Of a DNA stretch of 64,000 nt, positions 24,683-37,420 are shown one piece after another. The stretch's first letter is position 1. Every line of letters starts with the position of its first letter. Below the pieces are notes generated by a model. That model was not told where the DNA came from, searched no databases, and saw only the letters and a program-made list of their open reading frames with translations. This stretch comes from Lumnitzera littorea (lineage: Eukaryota > Streptophyta > Magnoliopsida > Myrtales > Combretaceae). The position numbers and the translations under genes are program-made. The DNA is taken from positions 4,124,751 through 4,188,750 of the forward strand of contig JAMXBB010000008.1 in the NCBI GenBank assembly GCA_024138015.1. Reading direction: 5' to 3'.

Positions 24683-24748
24683 GCGTGCAATCAGCTAATG
24701 TTAGTGTCGTCAAGAATGGATTGTTGAAATTTCTACTCAGTGATGGCC

Positions 24749-24754
24749 TTTATA
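24749..24754 (-). promoter_or_regulatory. TATA box of family copy 2
   Basis: CATATAAAGG on the minus strand lies 67 bases upstream of the new ATG. The leader between them contains TTGACGACACTAACATTAGC, which is shared with copy 1 and in weaker form with the copies at 42 and 56 kb. Confidence 0.45.
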
Positions 24755-24759
24755 TGTAT

Positions 24760-26879
24760 GATTAGTTTTACACACCATATCATATCATATCTATTATTGA
24801 TTATATATTATAATTTATAATTTCGGAAGTTGAATAATAATAGTTGGTTGAATCGGTTTTGGATACAAATCGATCTATATGTATTTATACCTAGCTATAT
24901 TTTTTTCTACACCTGTATCTATTTGTATATATCCAAATCTATATCTATTAAGCTACCAAGTATAATGCCTTTCCATTATTAGTTTCTTAAAATTTCTTTT
25001 AAAAAATGCCCTTTAACTTTTATTATGGTGATATATTTTTTGTATTTTTAAGAATTATGTATACTATGGACATCATTTTAGGGTTTGATTCTTACTTTGT
25101 ATGATCAACCTCTTTGTTGCAATTGTTGAAATCTTGGTTTTGTAATCTGGAGCTAGAAAACTCAATCGTTTGATGTTGAAGATCATACAGTTAATGAAAA
25201 TGAGAGCGAGTTTGATTCCTTTATATTTAGATTTCGAAACTCTATGGAGATCGTATATCAGAGAGTTAGTTACGATCACGTCACCAGTAGTGTTATTTTG
25301 AGTTGCTTAATTTTATTCAAGAAAGAAATATTTTGTAATATGAGCATTCTTTTTATATTATATGCTTTTATGAGATTTACATATACTGTAGTAAAGAGCT
25401 GCTCTTTTTCAATACGATATCTTGTCAACGTTATATTCTCTTTGATATGGATAATATTTTGAACTTTTTTTATAAAGTTAAATTCATCATATTTATCAAT
25501 TAACTTATATTCATTGACTATCCACTTTTAAAGTGGTTTAGATAAAGTTATGGTTGTCTTTTTCCAACTACATTTACGAATTATTTTTTTAATTTTCCTT
25601 ATCTACTCGTATCACATGTTACCAGCAGTCTTTCCTTTCTTTTTCCTTCTTGTAAAGTATGTCAAAAACTTAAAAATTTCTTAAAGGATATAAAAAATTT
25701 CAAATATAATTTTGATATAATAATAATATATGTGCTTAAAAAAGAGAATACACTAAACGATGTTCACATATTAATATTATAAATTTGGTGATTGATTTTT
25801 CACCTATTGTGATTGTTTTGATTAAGTTTGGTAACTTATATCTAATAATATTATTAGTAATTGTTTGGCTCCGAAAGGTGACTATATATTTTGTCTATTT
25901 AGGTATTTTGAATTATTAGAATGCTAAAAGAAAAAAAATAAAAATATGCAAATTCAATCTCATATTTTACCATACTAAATATGAAAAACATGTTTCTTGA
26001 ACAATTACCAAAGCCTTTTTAGAAGGTGTTTTACCTTTTAAATACATTTTCGGTATTCAATTCATTTTAAAGACCATTACTATCATCATGTTATGGTCGT
26101 TGCTATTACTATGTAAATGTTGTACTCAATTTTTGTTACTCTAATATTATTTTTCTTTTTAGCTCCCATTCATTTATTAGATTTGAAACAATAAAGTAAC
26201 AATCAATTATATTTTCTTTATAAATTATCTTAATTGCCAATAATAGTAGATATGGATTGGAGTTGAAAAATGTATTATTTCTTGTTTAGTAGGTCATGAT
26301 TCAGTCCAAAGCATTAGATGTACTACCTTTTATTTTATTGTATATATTTACCAAAATCATAGATCAATTGTTTGACTATTATTGAATGCTATTACAATTA
26401 ATATTGATTTGCTTAGTATTATAGGTGCTAATTGTCTCTATTTTATTAAAAGTATATTAGTAATTGATTTTTTCATTTATAAGGAAAAAAAAAAAAGAGT
26501 TGTTCATTAAATTTCATGAAATCTTTTAATTTTAATTTTTTCTAAACGTTGTGTAATTTTGCCATATATAAAACATGACAATAATGCTAATTGCATCTTT
26601 AGCAAATGAAAAGAAATTCTAATTCTCTTTAAATGCTTATTACCATTAATATTGACTAGCAAAAATAAACTATGAAATTCTTTTTAGAAGTAGAATAAAT
26701 AGCAAAAGATATGGTAGAAAAAGTTGATTTAGTTTTCATAACAAAGGAGAGATCAATTCTATTTTTTTCCCAAATATTGGACCATAATATGAGATTGGCT
26801 TGATAGTCTTTAATTACTAATGCTATATTTGTCTTCTTACTTATGATTAACAAAATAGTCGAAGAGACAAAAGTAAAAT
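24760..26879. other. AT-rich intergenic DNA
   Basis: No gene is visible. Frames such as 25073-25279, 25244-25462 and 26656-26898 are short, AT-rich and without motifs. Confidence 0.55.
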
Positions 26880-26995
26880 TAAATTTTATCTCCGTCATCT
26901 TTATAGTTTCTCTTCATAGATTGATTACTCTATTTCGTATTTACACTTCATAAATTCATTTCTTCATAGTCACGTATATGAAAAATCATATATTT
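26880..26995. repeat. Direct repeat flanking the 27-29.6 kb element, left copy
   Basis: About 110 bases (AAATTTTATCT.CGTCATC, then TATAGTTTCTCTT, to a TATATGA end) recur at 29605-29712 in the same orientation, on either side of the retroelement remnant and the MITE. It may be a duplicated target region or a terminal repeat; I cannot tell which. Confidence 0.6.
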
Positions 26996-27024
26996 ACTGT
27001 TATCATAAAAAATGGGGAAGAATG

Positions 27025-29222
27025 TTAAGTTCTTTTATGAATTTTGATGATAACAAAAGGTGTACTACTTATGTATATTAATAAGTGTGCAGGTGTTTAG
27101 AAACTTTATCAGAATGTTTCGACTTATATTAAATTATACTTCAAAGACTCAATCAAAAGGTTTAAAACATTGTTGAAGAAATAGAATCAAAATGTATTCA
27201 GAAGGTAACTCAGAGACTTCTATTAAATGGGATAGTAAGTTAATTCAAAAAATTGATCAGAGACTTTAAAGAACGTGATTGAACTATTGGAAGTTTTTCA
27301 AAGAGTTTAACTGGAAGAAATTTTGAAAAATAAATCAACATTTTGTTCAAGACCCAACTCCACTTGATTAAGTGTATTTGGGAAATACATTTAATCTCGT
27401 TTCACATTAGTAAGTATTATGATCAATGGCAATTAATTTTTAAGAAGGATGTTAATTAAATTAAAGGCTATTTAAGGGAATGAGAATTATTTAAGGGATT
27501 TTATCTATAAGATTTGAATCAATTCAAGAGAAAAATGGGTTATATTGGTATAAGTATCTAGATAATCTTGGTTTAAGGAATTTGAGTAATTTGAAGTGTA
27601 TAGTTTATGGTGATTTAGTAGATGAATTATACAGGAGATTAGGTGTAAGGAATCGAAGAGTATGTCTTATGTCTTAAATCAGAATATTAAGTCATCAACT
27701 GTTTTTGGATTAAGGAACTAAATAATGATGAGAATCTATTGGAAATATCTAAAGAGTATATATTTAGAGAATTGAATGATGGTTGGAGATGTGGGTGTTG
27801 CAAGAGATGTATTTGGCACCAAATTTGAGCTACTGATTAGAATATTACACAAATTTGTAATTACATTAATTTTTCCTAAAAATGGTAGCTTAACTTCTTT
27901 ATCAAAGGAGGATGCATTGACCATTTTGACGATGCATTGATCATTTTGACAATGCTTAGAAAAGGGAATGTAAATGTAGTGAATTTATTTTGGCAAATAT
28001 ATATATATATATAGAGTGAATTCATAGATGAAACAGTTTTGGTAGCATGGGGAAGCCAAAGCTTATGGGAATATGTTAATGACACTCTTTAAACATAAGA
28101 AAATCAAGATTCTAAAAGAGATAACTTATCCTTTTTATCCTACTAGATTAGGATAGAAAATATTCAAACAAATGGGGATTCATGTAAGTGATCATCTATG
28201 GCATTTCAATAATGGGGGTGTATTTATACACCCATCAAATATTGGAAGGAGACTAATCATTATAAAATCAAAGAGTACAAAGAAACAAATTGAAGGAACT
28301 AAAAGAACAAGAGGAAAAAAACTTGCTGATGAAGATTTAAGGAAGAAAGGAAAGGTTGTAAGAAGGACTAGAGGCATTGAATTCTAGGAGGTGACTGGAT
28401 CACTTTCAAAGAGTGATTAAGAGAGTACATGGATGGAAGCTCTAATACCTAAACTGGGTGAGAGCTCAGCATTTGTTGAGCAAATTTCAAAAGACATAAA
28501 AACTGTCATTGACAAAGTCATCAAAGATCAACTTATTAGCATGGAGAATTTGTTTAAGGAATGGATCAAGGAAACTATCAATGAATCCAAATCCGATCCT
28601 GTATTTCAACCTACTAAACAATAAGCTAAACATCTTGAAACTAATCAAAATGTTCAATCACCCTAGCTTCAGTACCATTAGACACCTATATAATCTTCTA
28701 TAGCAACTCCAATCCAAACTGATCAAAATGATCAGCTTCTAGAGCAAGACCCAAAGAAAACTCTAATTCTCTTTCCCTAATCATCTAAACCTAAGGATCC
28801 TCCTTAAACTGAGATTATGATCACACCTGTACTTCATCCTCAATCTATTCCTAAAGGACCAACAAGGACTGTTTTCGTAGGATCCAATAAGGAGGCTACC
28901 ATAGATCCTTTACACTCCAATCCTAAAGCTCTTACTAGTGTTCAAGAATCTACTAACTTCAATCAAACTCTAAAGAAGCCAGTTGTCAGTTGTTCTAATA
29001 GAGTCAAATTATGTACAAGAAAGAAGACTAGGAAAGTTAATAAGTAGATTTCTAATGTTTTCCTTTTGTTTGGAGTCATGTTTCTATTTTGTGTAAAGTT
29101 GTCCAGTTGTCATGTCTTCAAGTACTTTACATTGCAAAATGTTATATCCATGTACTTCTTTGGTATCAATGAAGCTCCTTTTGATCTTTTAATTCCTTGT
29201 ACTTGTTATTTTATCATATTAG
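27025..29222 (+). mobile_element. Decayed LTR-retroelement remnant, probably copia/Sirevirus-like
   Basis: It begins near TGTTAAGTTC...TTTTGATGATAACAAA, a sequence typical of the start of plant copia LTRs of the Sirevirus type. LTR-like DNA follows with blocks such as TTGATTAAGTGTATTTGG. From 27.9 kb the plus strand reads in broken frames (for example SLSKEDALTI and VAWGSQSLWEYVNDTL) into the small ORFs at 28172-29047. No second LTR, gag or RT is visible, so the class assignment is tentative. Confidence 0.4.
28172..29047 (+). pseudogene. Fragmented retroelement-like ORFs
   Basis: Three short plus-strand frames follow one another: 28172-28387 (basic, with KRTRGKKLADEDLRKKGK), 28433-28624 (helical, KDIKTVIDKVIKDQLISMEN) and 28817-29047 (Pro/Thr-rich with a basic end). 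Together with the broken frames just upstream they look like a single decayed protein with a charged, low-complexity C-terminal half, of the sort found beside the transposase-32-like region of plant LARD or Sirevirus elements. No catalytic motif is visible. Confidence 0.35.
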
Positions 29223-29225
29223 ATT

Positions 29226-29606
29226 AAGGGGAAGTTTCTTAAATGTTCTAAAAAATACAAATGAACCCTCTAAACTTTGACTTCAGTGTAAATTGACTTT
29301 TTGAACTTTCAAAGTGTGGTTTTTGACTTTCTACATTTTAATAAATTAGCAAACAACCCTCATAAGTTAAGAATATCCCTCATAAGCTTTGATTTTGGTG
29401 TATAGATATCCCATAAACTTATTGAAATGTGATTTAAGACTCCCTAAACTTTGATCATAATATAAATTTTTTTTAATGAAAGAAGGAAATGTTTTTTAAC
29501 TTATCAATTTATCCAAGTTTAGGAAGTTAAAAATCATACTTTCAAAGTTTAAGGGACCAATTCACATTTAAGTCAAAGTCTAGGGGGTTATTTACAATTT
29601 CTCCTA
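29226..29606. mobile_element. Fold-back MITE-like element
   Basis: The left arm (about 29248-29355) contains ACCCTCTAAACTTTGACTT and TTGAACTTTCAAAGT. The right arm (about 29495-29590) contains the reverse complement of the same order of motifs (AAACTTTGAAAGT and ACCCCCTAGACTTTGACTT). This gives an inverted repeat of about 100 bases per arm in a 380-base element with no coding capacity. I could not fix a target-site duplication. Confidence 0.65.
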
Positions 29607-29971
29607 AATTTTATCTTCGTCATCCTTATAGTTTCTCTTTATGGATCAGTTACTCTATTTTATCTTCACATTCATTAAATTTATTTCTTCATAGACATGT
29701 ATATGACAAATATTGGTATTAGAATTTAATAATTATAAAAAAACACAAAAAGAGAAAATGAAGAAACAAAATGAATATATACATATACAAAAAAAAAAAA
29801 GTTGATAGAGGATTATTATCTAAAATAATATGAGGATTATGATTAGAGATGCCATCGAGTGGGTTTTTATAAGGTATCCAACTTGCCTAACTTAATAAAA
29901 ACAGGTTTTAGGTTAGGTTCTAAGAGAGGCTTTAAAACCCTATAGGTTTTTGGGATGGGTTTTTGAACTTA

Positions 29972-30124
29972 TCTGGATTAGAGGATGCTAAAAGCGAGAC
30001 GGTTTCTAATGGTAAGGAAGCTACTGGAGAAAGTGCCTATAGCTACTAACTTTGTCTTAGTTGAAAAATCGATCCTAAGGTAGCCACTAACTCAGTTGCA
30101 ATTGAAAAATTGATCCTGAGGTAG
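29972..30124 (+). pseudogene. 3' fragment of the small-protein family (copy 3, plus strand)
   Basis: On the plus strand the DNA reads SGLEDAKSETVSNGKEATGE, matching GLEDAKSKTISNGKEASG of the 40.5 kb fragment and GLEDAKSEMIS of the intact 158 aa copy. A one-base shift follows, then the tail ATNFVLVEKSILR-stop, and the same tail again as ATNSVAIEKLILR-stop ending at 30124. So the last 14 codons are tandemly duplicated. The core of the gene is absent. This is the only copy on the plus strand. Confidence 0.7.
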
Positions 30125-31616
30125 CGTTTGATTATAAGAATTGGATTGGACAAAGAGGGCTAGATAAGATAGTGTAAAGAGGACTGAATAATATAAACTT
30201 ATTGTATAATGTTTGGTTTGTATAGTACTGATAAAAAATTTATGTTATAAAATTAATTATTTATATTATAAAATAAATAATTTTTTGTAATATTTAATAA
30301 AAATAATATTAATTAACTCAACATTATAATATAGAGCGGTATTTTTTAATATGTAAAATATTTTTTATTTTTGTCCAATGAATTTCATTTTTCTATCATA
30401 ATATAAATATGATGAAATTTAAATCTTTTATTCAATTTATCAGTCTAATTTTTGTTCAATCATCAAGAAAATTTACAAATTAACCATGGGATAACATTTT
30501 CTGTCCAGTCCGATATTAAAAATTTATGCAAATAAATGTTACTTACAAGTTAATCCTCTGAAGGCGAGCGAATTTATCAATGGAATGAGGTTGACATTTG
30601 TAGAGACCTTGTCATAGGAGTTTTATGAGGTTTTACAACCTAAGTGTCAATTAACAAAGGAAAGTGATTAAAGTCCCTTTGCCTTCAATCCTTCTCAACT
30701 ATAACGTATTTCATATCAAGGCTTTATTGTAAATAAATAAATAAGTAAAATAATTATGTCCATGCAAGTAAAGTGCAATGAGATTGACATTGGCGTTTTT
30801 GGTATTATTCCCATTTTCAAAATTTGATTTTATCAAATAGCACATTTTATGAATTAAAAACTTTATAATGTAGAAAACCTTATACTTACTGCAACACTCA
30901 TATCACATTTTCTCTCCAATCATACATCATTTTCAACTGTTAATTTTGAATTTATTCAAGTGTATTTATTATTCATAAATTTTTATTTGCTCTACACACT
31001 TATGGTAGCATCGTGTTACTATAACGTTATAGTAAATTATACTCTATTTTAATAAATTATATTATGCATGATAAAATGAAAGATGTAGATGCATTTGACC
31101 ATAGGCATGATTTATTGAAATCTAGTAAAAATAAATCCATCAGTAGTTTCTATTTTATTGTTCATACTGAAATTGAGCGTGATTTACTATAACTTTATTG
31201 TAACACAACATTATCATAAAAAGACCCATGACATTATGCTGACTTAACAAAACTTAATTTGTTTAAGTCAGTAATTTAGTAGCTATACATGTATATGTAC
31301 TTTATAATCAACTTATAAATGAAATCTTGTATGACTTCTTAGAACTCATCTATGGGTTCATTCTTTTTATCGAACTTCATATAAATTTTATTATATAGTT
31401 GTATACCATTTCCATGAAATCCATAAGATTTAATCTAACAGTTTGCATCCATTAGAGCAAAAAAAAAAAAAAAAAGTACAATGAAGAAGTAAAGTTTGTT
31501 ATGTTCTATTTTAGTTATAAATTGAATGTACAAAAAGTATATGTGCATAGCTATACAAGTTAAATAACAAAAAAACTAAAATACTAATATAAAAATGATA
31601 CTTAGGTACAACTCTC
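30125..31616. other. AT-rich DNA, partly copia LTR-like
   Basis: No gene is visible. The stretch just left of 31617 should contain the 3' LTR of the copia element, since a purine tract and a TG start lie at 31617-31634 on the minus strand, but no second LTR copy was found for comparison. Confidence 0.45.
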
Positions 31617-31639
31617 ATCCTAACCCACCCCCCATCTAA

Positions 31640-32798
31640 GCATACGTTAGATCTTCTTAAAGATGCAACTTGTGACAAAGAAATTGAAGATGACAGGGCT
31701 TAGTCATCAAATCAACTACTTAATGAACAGAAGATAGATACAACACTTGAAGCAACCTCGTTCAAATGTGACCACAAATAAAATGACTATCAATATCAAT
31801 GTGTTTTGTTCGTCTATACATACAAGGATGAAATATAATAAGCAAGGTAGAGTAGTTGTTGTTGAAGCTCCTTAGTGACAAAAGCCAAGCTATGGTACTT
31901 AGCTTCTAGCAAAGAAGTGCAGATCGTTTATTGCTTCTTAGTCTTTCATGACACCAAATAATCACCTAACATAATGCAATAACCAAAACCAAATTGATTA
32001 TCTATGATATTAGTAGCCTAATCAACATTAGAAAAGCCTCTTAATTTTAACAAACTAGAAGTAGATTAAAATAGACCATTCCAAATATGGAAGCAAGTGA
32101 AATAAAGCACATACATGAAGGACTCTTGGCTATGCAAGATATTGACTTAGTAGTGAATCGTAACACAAATATCAGGATCCATTTAGGTGATATACAAAAG
32201 ATGCTTAATCAAATGCTTATGGAAAGAAGGATTATCAAATAAATCCCCAGTTGAATTATTAGCTTTTAATCCACTAAGAAATAACATGTTAGCTGGTTTT
32301 GTATAAGACAATCTGGTATCAAGAAAAACATCAACAATAAACTTGATGCCCACATCAAACTTTCAAATTTCCAAACTTAAGAAAAAATAAGCCATCCTAA
32401 GGTCTTTTGTTGTAAATTTATCCTGTAAAAGCTACTTAAGATGAAGAATACCACTCCCATCATTCCTTATGACCAACATATCATCAGCATAAAGCAAAAT
32501 AACAATAGAAATAGCAGAAGTGTGCTAAGAATACAACGAGTAATTGTGTTTAGATTGGATAAAACCATACATAAGAAGAAAATTAGACAATTTAATATTT
32601 CATTAACGTGAAGCTTATATTAAACCATATAAAGAAATCTTGAGTTTATACACTTGGAAAGGTTTAGCTTTGTCATAATCTTGAGGTGGTATCATAAAGA
32701 TCTCTTTATCCAAGTGACCATATAAGAAGGCATTGTTCACATCAATTTGGTGCAATGGCTACCGCATGGTTGTAGCAATAGTAAGAAGTACAATGTAT
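31640..32798 (-). pseudogene. copia RT (C-terminal part) and RNase H, broken
   Basis: Broken frames read VLLTIATTMR-stop-PLHQIDVNNAF near 32720-32795 (the stop is where the family has Trp), YADDMLVI with the RT catalytic YADD near 32465-32490, LEAKYHSLAFVTKELQQ near 31850-31910, which aligns with the SSTEAEY block of RNase H, and DLMTKPCHLQ near 31680-31700. At least ten stops are visible. It joins the RT start at 39131 across the gypsy insertion. Confidence 0.8.
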
Positions 32799-33629
32799 TA
32801 ATGTGCCTTGGAGGAGATCTTATCCTGTACAGATGGGTCCTTCGAAGAATAGTTACTGATGAAAGGAAAAGTATGGGTTTAGATTGAATTAAATTGCAAA
32901 AAGATGAAAATTTCAAGCCTTACAAGCTGCTCGCAATTTTGATGCATTGTTTAAGCATTTACAGATGACTATGTTGTTGGATGTAACTCATCGAACTGAT
33001 ATAGTAGGTTGCTCATTGGCATAACCTTGCTTAAGAGCTACTGTAAGTTGGGTGAAGGAAATTCTTAATGCTGAGAAGAAAGCACAAAATGGGTAATTTT
33101 CATTAATGATGCAAAATCTAATTACAACAACTATACAAACAGACTATTTATACCGGATCCTACTATGTTTACTTATATTGACTACTTTACTAAAATGGGT
33201 AGAAGAAATTACAAATCAAAGTACAATCGAAGAAGGAAAATTTTGTAATCCTACTAGAAATGGAATGTTCCAAGGGTCAGGTGATGCATGTGGGAGAAAA
33301 GACGTGTAATTGTTAGAGTGCAGGGCACACCTGTAAATAACAAACTCTAATAGGTGATGATGAGGTTAGCATGTGAAAGACCTTCCATTAGATCAGGTTC
33401 CTCATGGCATATCAGTCTCTTAGGGTTAACTCATGGAGTTTCGTGTAGATCGGGACTAATCACAATAATACTCCAAATAGGTCGAGAAGCTTAGAGGTCA
33501 TCCTTAAGGGCGATGTTCTACATGTCAAAAGGGTTAAAGTCAAGTCAGCAATTGAGTACTTGAATAACTGAGTTCGTTAGACCTCTTGCTCACGATCGAG
33601 TTAAGGCTCCAATTGCTTGATTCCTATCA
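32799..33629 (-). repeat. 3' LTR of the gypsy element
   Basis: Direct copy of 38317-39130. Common landmarks are AAATTACAAATCAAAGTACA, GTAATTTTCATTAATGA.G and the GGTCGAGAAGCTTAGAGGT stretch. It starts with TGATAGG at 33629 on the minus strand right after the purine tract GAGAGGA (33630-33637). Confidence 0.88.
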
Positions 33630-33779
33630 TCCTCTCCGAGTTGTTTAGGGTTCTGGAATCATTTCCTTAGATTGCTTTTTAGGGTGGTCTTCATCAGGCA
33701 TGTATGGGCTGATATTAACAATACTGAAGACATTAGAGTTTCCATAATCATTTAGGAGCTCGAGCTTATAGGCATTCTT

Positions 33780-34800
33780 GTTGATCTTCTAGAGTACTTT
33801 AAAGAGTCCCTTAGCTTAACGTGATAGCTTGCTTTTTCTCTTGGTCAGGAACCATTCCTTATTGAAATGTAGCCATATAGGTTCTGCTGGTTGGAACTAT
33901 GTTTATCCTCTTCATCCTTTACTTCCTTATACTAGTTTTTTAGCATTTCAAGTCAATTGGTTAGCCACTTGTTGGTAGATTTATTGAAAGACTTATGTTA
34001 GGTCTATGGCTTCTTGGTCCTCTGAGATGTTCCTTGAGGCTAGCGTTTGATCTAATGAAACTTGATAGTCAATTTGTATACTACTTCAAAAGGAGTCTTC
34101 TTTATGATGCTATGGACAAAATGGTTATACATGAACTCTACTATTGGTAAGCAACAATCCCAATTAGCCTAGTTACGTCTAATTGTAGCTCGGAGAAGAA
34201 ATCTTAGGGTATGGTTGATAACTTCTATTTGTCCATCAGCCTAAGGGTGGCAAGACCTGCTAAATAGCAGCTTTGTTCTTAATCGGCATGATAGAGTATT
34301 CCAAAACTAGCTTTGAAATTTAGGATTTGGATCGGCCAAAATACTCCTTAGAACTCCATGAAGCTTTATGATCTCCTACAAAAATAAAAAAGACATAGCC
34401 AAAGCATTGTTAGTTTTGTTTTAGGGCATAAAGTATGCCATCTTGCTAAACTGATCTATTACAACTATAACTGATTCCTTCCTTCTTGCCGTCCTTGGTA
34501 AACCAAGCATAAAGTCTATATTCACATCAGTCCATGGTTTCTTTGATATAAGTAGTGGTATAACTTATCTTTGTTTATCTCGGTTCTTGGCCTCCTTACC
34601 GGTTGTACAGCTTTCGACAATTTGGTGTATATCCCTCATCATTCTTGACCAATAAAATCTCAACTTCAATAACTCAAACGTCCTCTTCTCACCAAAGTGA
34701 CCAGACAATCCTTTACTATGAGTTTCTTTAACAAGTAGATCATACATCGAACGAGTTGGTATACATGTTTCCATATCAGAAGAGATATACATGTTTCCAT
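33780..34800 (-). pseudogene. gypsy integrase (zinc finger and core), broken
   Basis: The zinc-finger part is open at 34565-34792 and reads ETHSKGLSGHFGEKRTFELL, then FYWSRMMRDIHQIVESCTTG. The second Cys of the C-x2-C pair is lost (CTTG). The core follows with WTDVNIDFMLGLP (first Asp) and ADPNPKF (second Asp region), then a stretch like NHFVHSIIKKTPFEVVY. Stops and shifts interrupt the frame. It belongs to the Ty3 clade order (integrase after RT). Confidence 0.82.
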
Positions 34801-35689
34801 ATCAGAAGAGATACCCTTCTTTTATGAAGTACTCATCTAGGATCTTTCCTTCTCGGTACTAAACAAAAAATAGGTTTGAAGTAGAGGTCTTAAGGGTATT
34901 GGTCCTTCAAGCTCACAAATGCTAACAACCTTGTTGGAAGCTTAAATATCAACATATGTTTTTGGGATAAAGCATTTGCGACCAAATTAGCTTTTCCATG
35001 CTTTTACTTGATCACAAATGAGAATCCTTCAAAGAACTCAACCTATTTGATCTGCCGCTTTGAAAGTTTCAGTTGGTTCCTCAAGTACTTCAATGTTGGT
35101 GATTAAAGTATATTATGAATTCCTTGGGCAATAGGTAATGTTGCTAAGTCTGCATAGCTTGGACCAAGACATACAACATAGGTCCTTTGAGCTTCTCACC
35201 AAAATAAGCAATAGCTCAGCAATCTTGCATGAGAATCGCTTCAATCCCTATGCTTGATGCATCATACTCTAGCTCATAAACCTTACTAAAATTTGGCAAT
35301 GTAAGCACTGATGTAGAAGTTAATAACTTCTTTAGCTCAATAAAATGTTTCTCTTCTTTATCTCCCCATCGAAACACAATGTTCTTCTTGATTAGCTAAG
35401 TTAATGGTGCAACAATAGAACTAAAGCTCTGGATAAAGCTTCGGTAAAAAGACGTTAACCCATGAAAAATCCTAACATCAACATAATAGGTTAGCATAAG
35501 TCATTCTACAATTGCTTAGACTTTTTCTTCATCCACTCTAAATCCTCTTTTGCTCATCATGGCATACCTTAGGAATACAACCTCTTCTTGATAGAAGTAA
35601 CATTTCTTCAAATTACCATATAACTTCTTAGATTGGAGTACCTCAAAATATAGCTTAAAGGTAACTTACATGACTAGACAAATCAAGAC

Positions 35690-36040
35690 TATATACAATA
35701 TTGTCATCAAAATACGTTACTACAAATTTTTTGATTAAGTTTCTTAATACATGGATTATCATTCTCATGAAAGTACTAAGGGCATTAGATAACACAAATG
35801 ACATGATAAGCTATATATACAGACCATGTCTCATCTTAAAGGTTGTTTTCCACTCATTGTTTTCTCTCATTCGAATTTGGTGATATTTAGATTTCATATC
35901 AACCTTTGAAAATACGCTTACTCTGTACAATTTGTCTAATATATCATCTAGCTTAGGGATGAGGTATCAATATTTAACGGTAGTTCTACTCATAGCTCGA
36001 CAATCCACACACATTCTCTAACTGCCATCCTTTTTTGATA
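35690..36040 (-). pseudogene. gypsy reverse transcriptase core, broken
   Basis: The minus strand reads KKDGS-stop-RMCVDCRAM (family KDGSWRMCVDYRA, with Trp replaced by stop), VFSKVDMKSKYHQIRM, EWKTTFKMRHGLY, and VTYFDDNIVY with the catalytic FDD. RNase H sequence continues at lower coordinates in worse condition. Confidence 0.82.
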
Positions 36041-37021
36041 CCAATAGTGTGGGTACGGTGCACAAACTTATGCTTTCTTAGGAATATCCTTTTTCAATAA
36101 GTTCATTAACTTATAGTTATAGCTTGGCTGATTGCTTAAGATTCAAACAATAGGTCGGTTGATTAGGCAATGTGGCCCAAAGTTGTAACTCAATGCCTTG
36201 CTCTATTTTTCGTTTTAGAGGTAATCCCTTTGGTAGCTCATTAGGAAATAGGTCGATGAATTCTTTAGTAAACTTTCTATCTCCTTTGATATTTCATCTT
36301 GTCTTCTTATCTGTAACAACCTTTGTACTAATAGAAAGGTCAGTTCATCCTCCTCCATAACTCTTTTAAGCTCATATCTACGCATCACTGAGGGCTTCTT
36401 AGTCTTTTAGATGAGTTTAGGCTGCATGTTGCTCACTTGGCTTGGAGTCATAGGATACAATGTAATAGGTTGGCCATCTTTCCCAAAACTATAAGTATTC
36501 TGACATCCGTTATGTATAACTCTTTGATCAAACAATCATGTTCGGTCTAGTAATATGTGAGACATATACATAAGCAGCACATCACATAAGATTTCATCCT
36601 TATAACCCCTAATAGAAATGGGTAAGGATACTTGCTTAGTAACATGCAATGACCCTTTTTTCGTTTAACCAATGCAACTTATATTGTCTTAAGTGCAAAG
36701 TGGTTGGCAACTTCAACTATTCTACCTTCTTAGCAAATACAACATTTGTACAACTACTACTATCTACAATTAAAACACAAAGTTGCTTATTTACCTTGCA
36801 AGTAATATGAAACAAATTCTCTCGCTGCTTTTCTTATTGATTATGTTCCAACTAAGAGCTTGGCGAATCACTAAGGTCAGCATATCTTCCTCTTCAGGAT
36901 AGATCTCATCATTTGTAACTTTTACCTTCATTCTATCTCCTTTTTCTTCTCCTACAACTTCATTAACTTCCTCATCAGTGCTATAGACCTCATTCCCTCT
37001 TATGACCATAGTTCAGTAGTT

Positions 37022-37420
37022 TGGACATTGAGAAGCTACATGTCCAAAGCCTTTACAATTGAAACATTTTATCTTGCTTGCTCTTTTTCCAAAGGTTTGC
37101 CTCTTTTCAAATTCCTTCTTTTCCTCTCCTTGTTCCAATTTCACTCCTTCTCCTTAGGAGGTCTATTTGTATTTCGTACTGGGTATTAAGCCAGGAAGCT
37201 TCCTACTACTTCCTTAAGTAGGTCGATTGGTCTAAATAGGTTGAGAATTGAAGCTTCTGTAAGTTCAATTCCTTCTTTGCCTCTTAACTCGTTAAGTGAC
37301 TTAATATGGACAAACAACACTTCACCAATTTCTCTTAAGTCAGATATCAATCTATTAACAAACTTAAAGACAGTTTTGGCTTTGGGTTCTTCCACTTCAT
37401 AGTGGATCATTAACATTTAA
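37022..37420 (-). pseudogene. gypsy gag fragment with CCHC zinc knuckle
   Basis: The frame 37186-37416 (76 codons) reads VEEPKAKTVFKFVNRLISDL and LFRPIDLLKEV, a retrotransposon gag type sequence. Downstream the minus strand reads KCFNCKGFGHVASQCP (37022-37069), a perfect C-x2-C-x4-H-x4-C knuckle. The two parts are separated by stops. Confidence 0.8.

Noticed and set aside
28192..28377. Minus-strand 61-codon frame
   Set aside because: Antisense to the retroelement-like plus-strand frame at 28172-28387.
29159..29170. TGGTATCAATGA near 29160 as a primer-binding site
   Set aside because: It matches the first eight bases of the tRNA-Met site but no LTR ends just before it and no gag follows.
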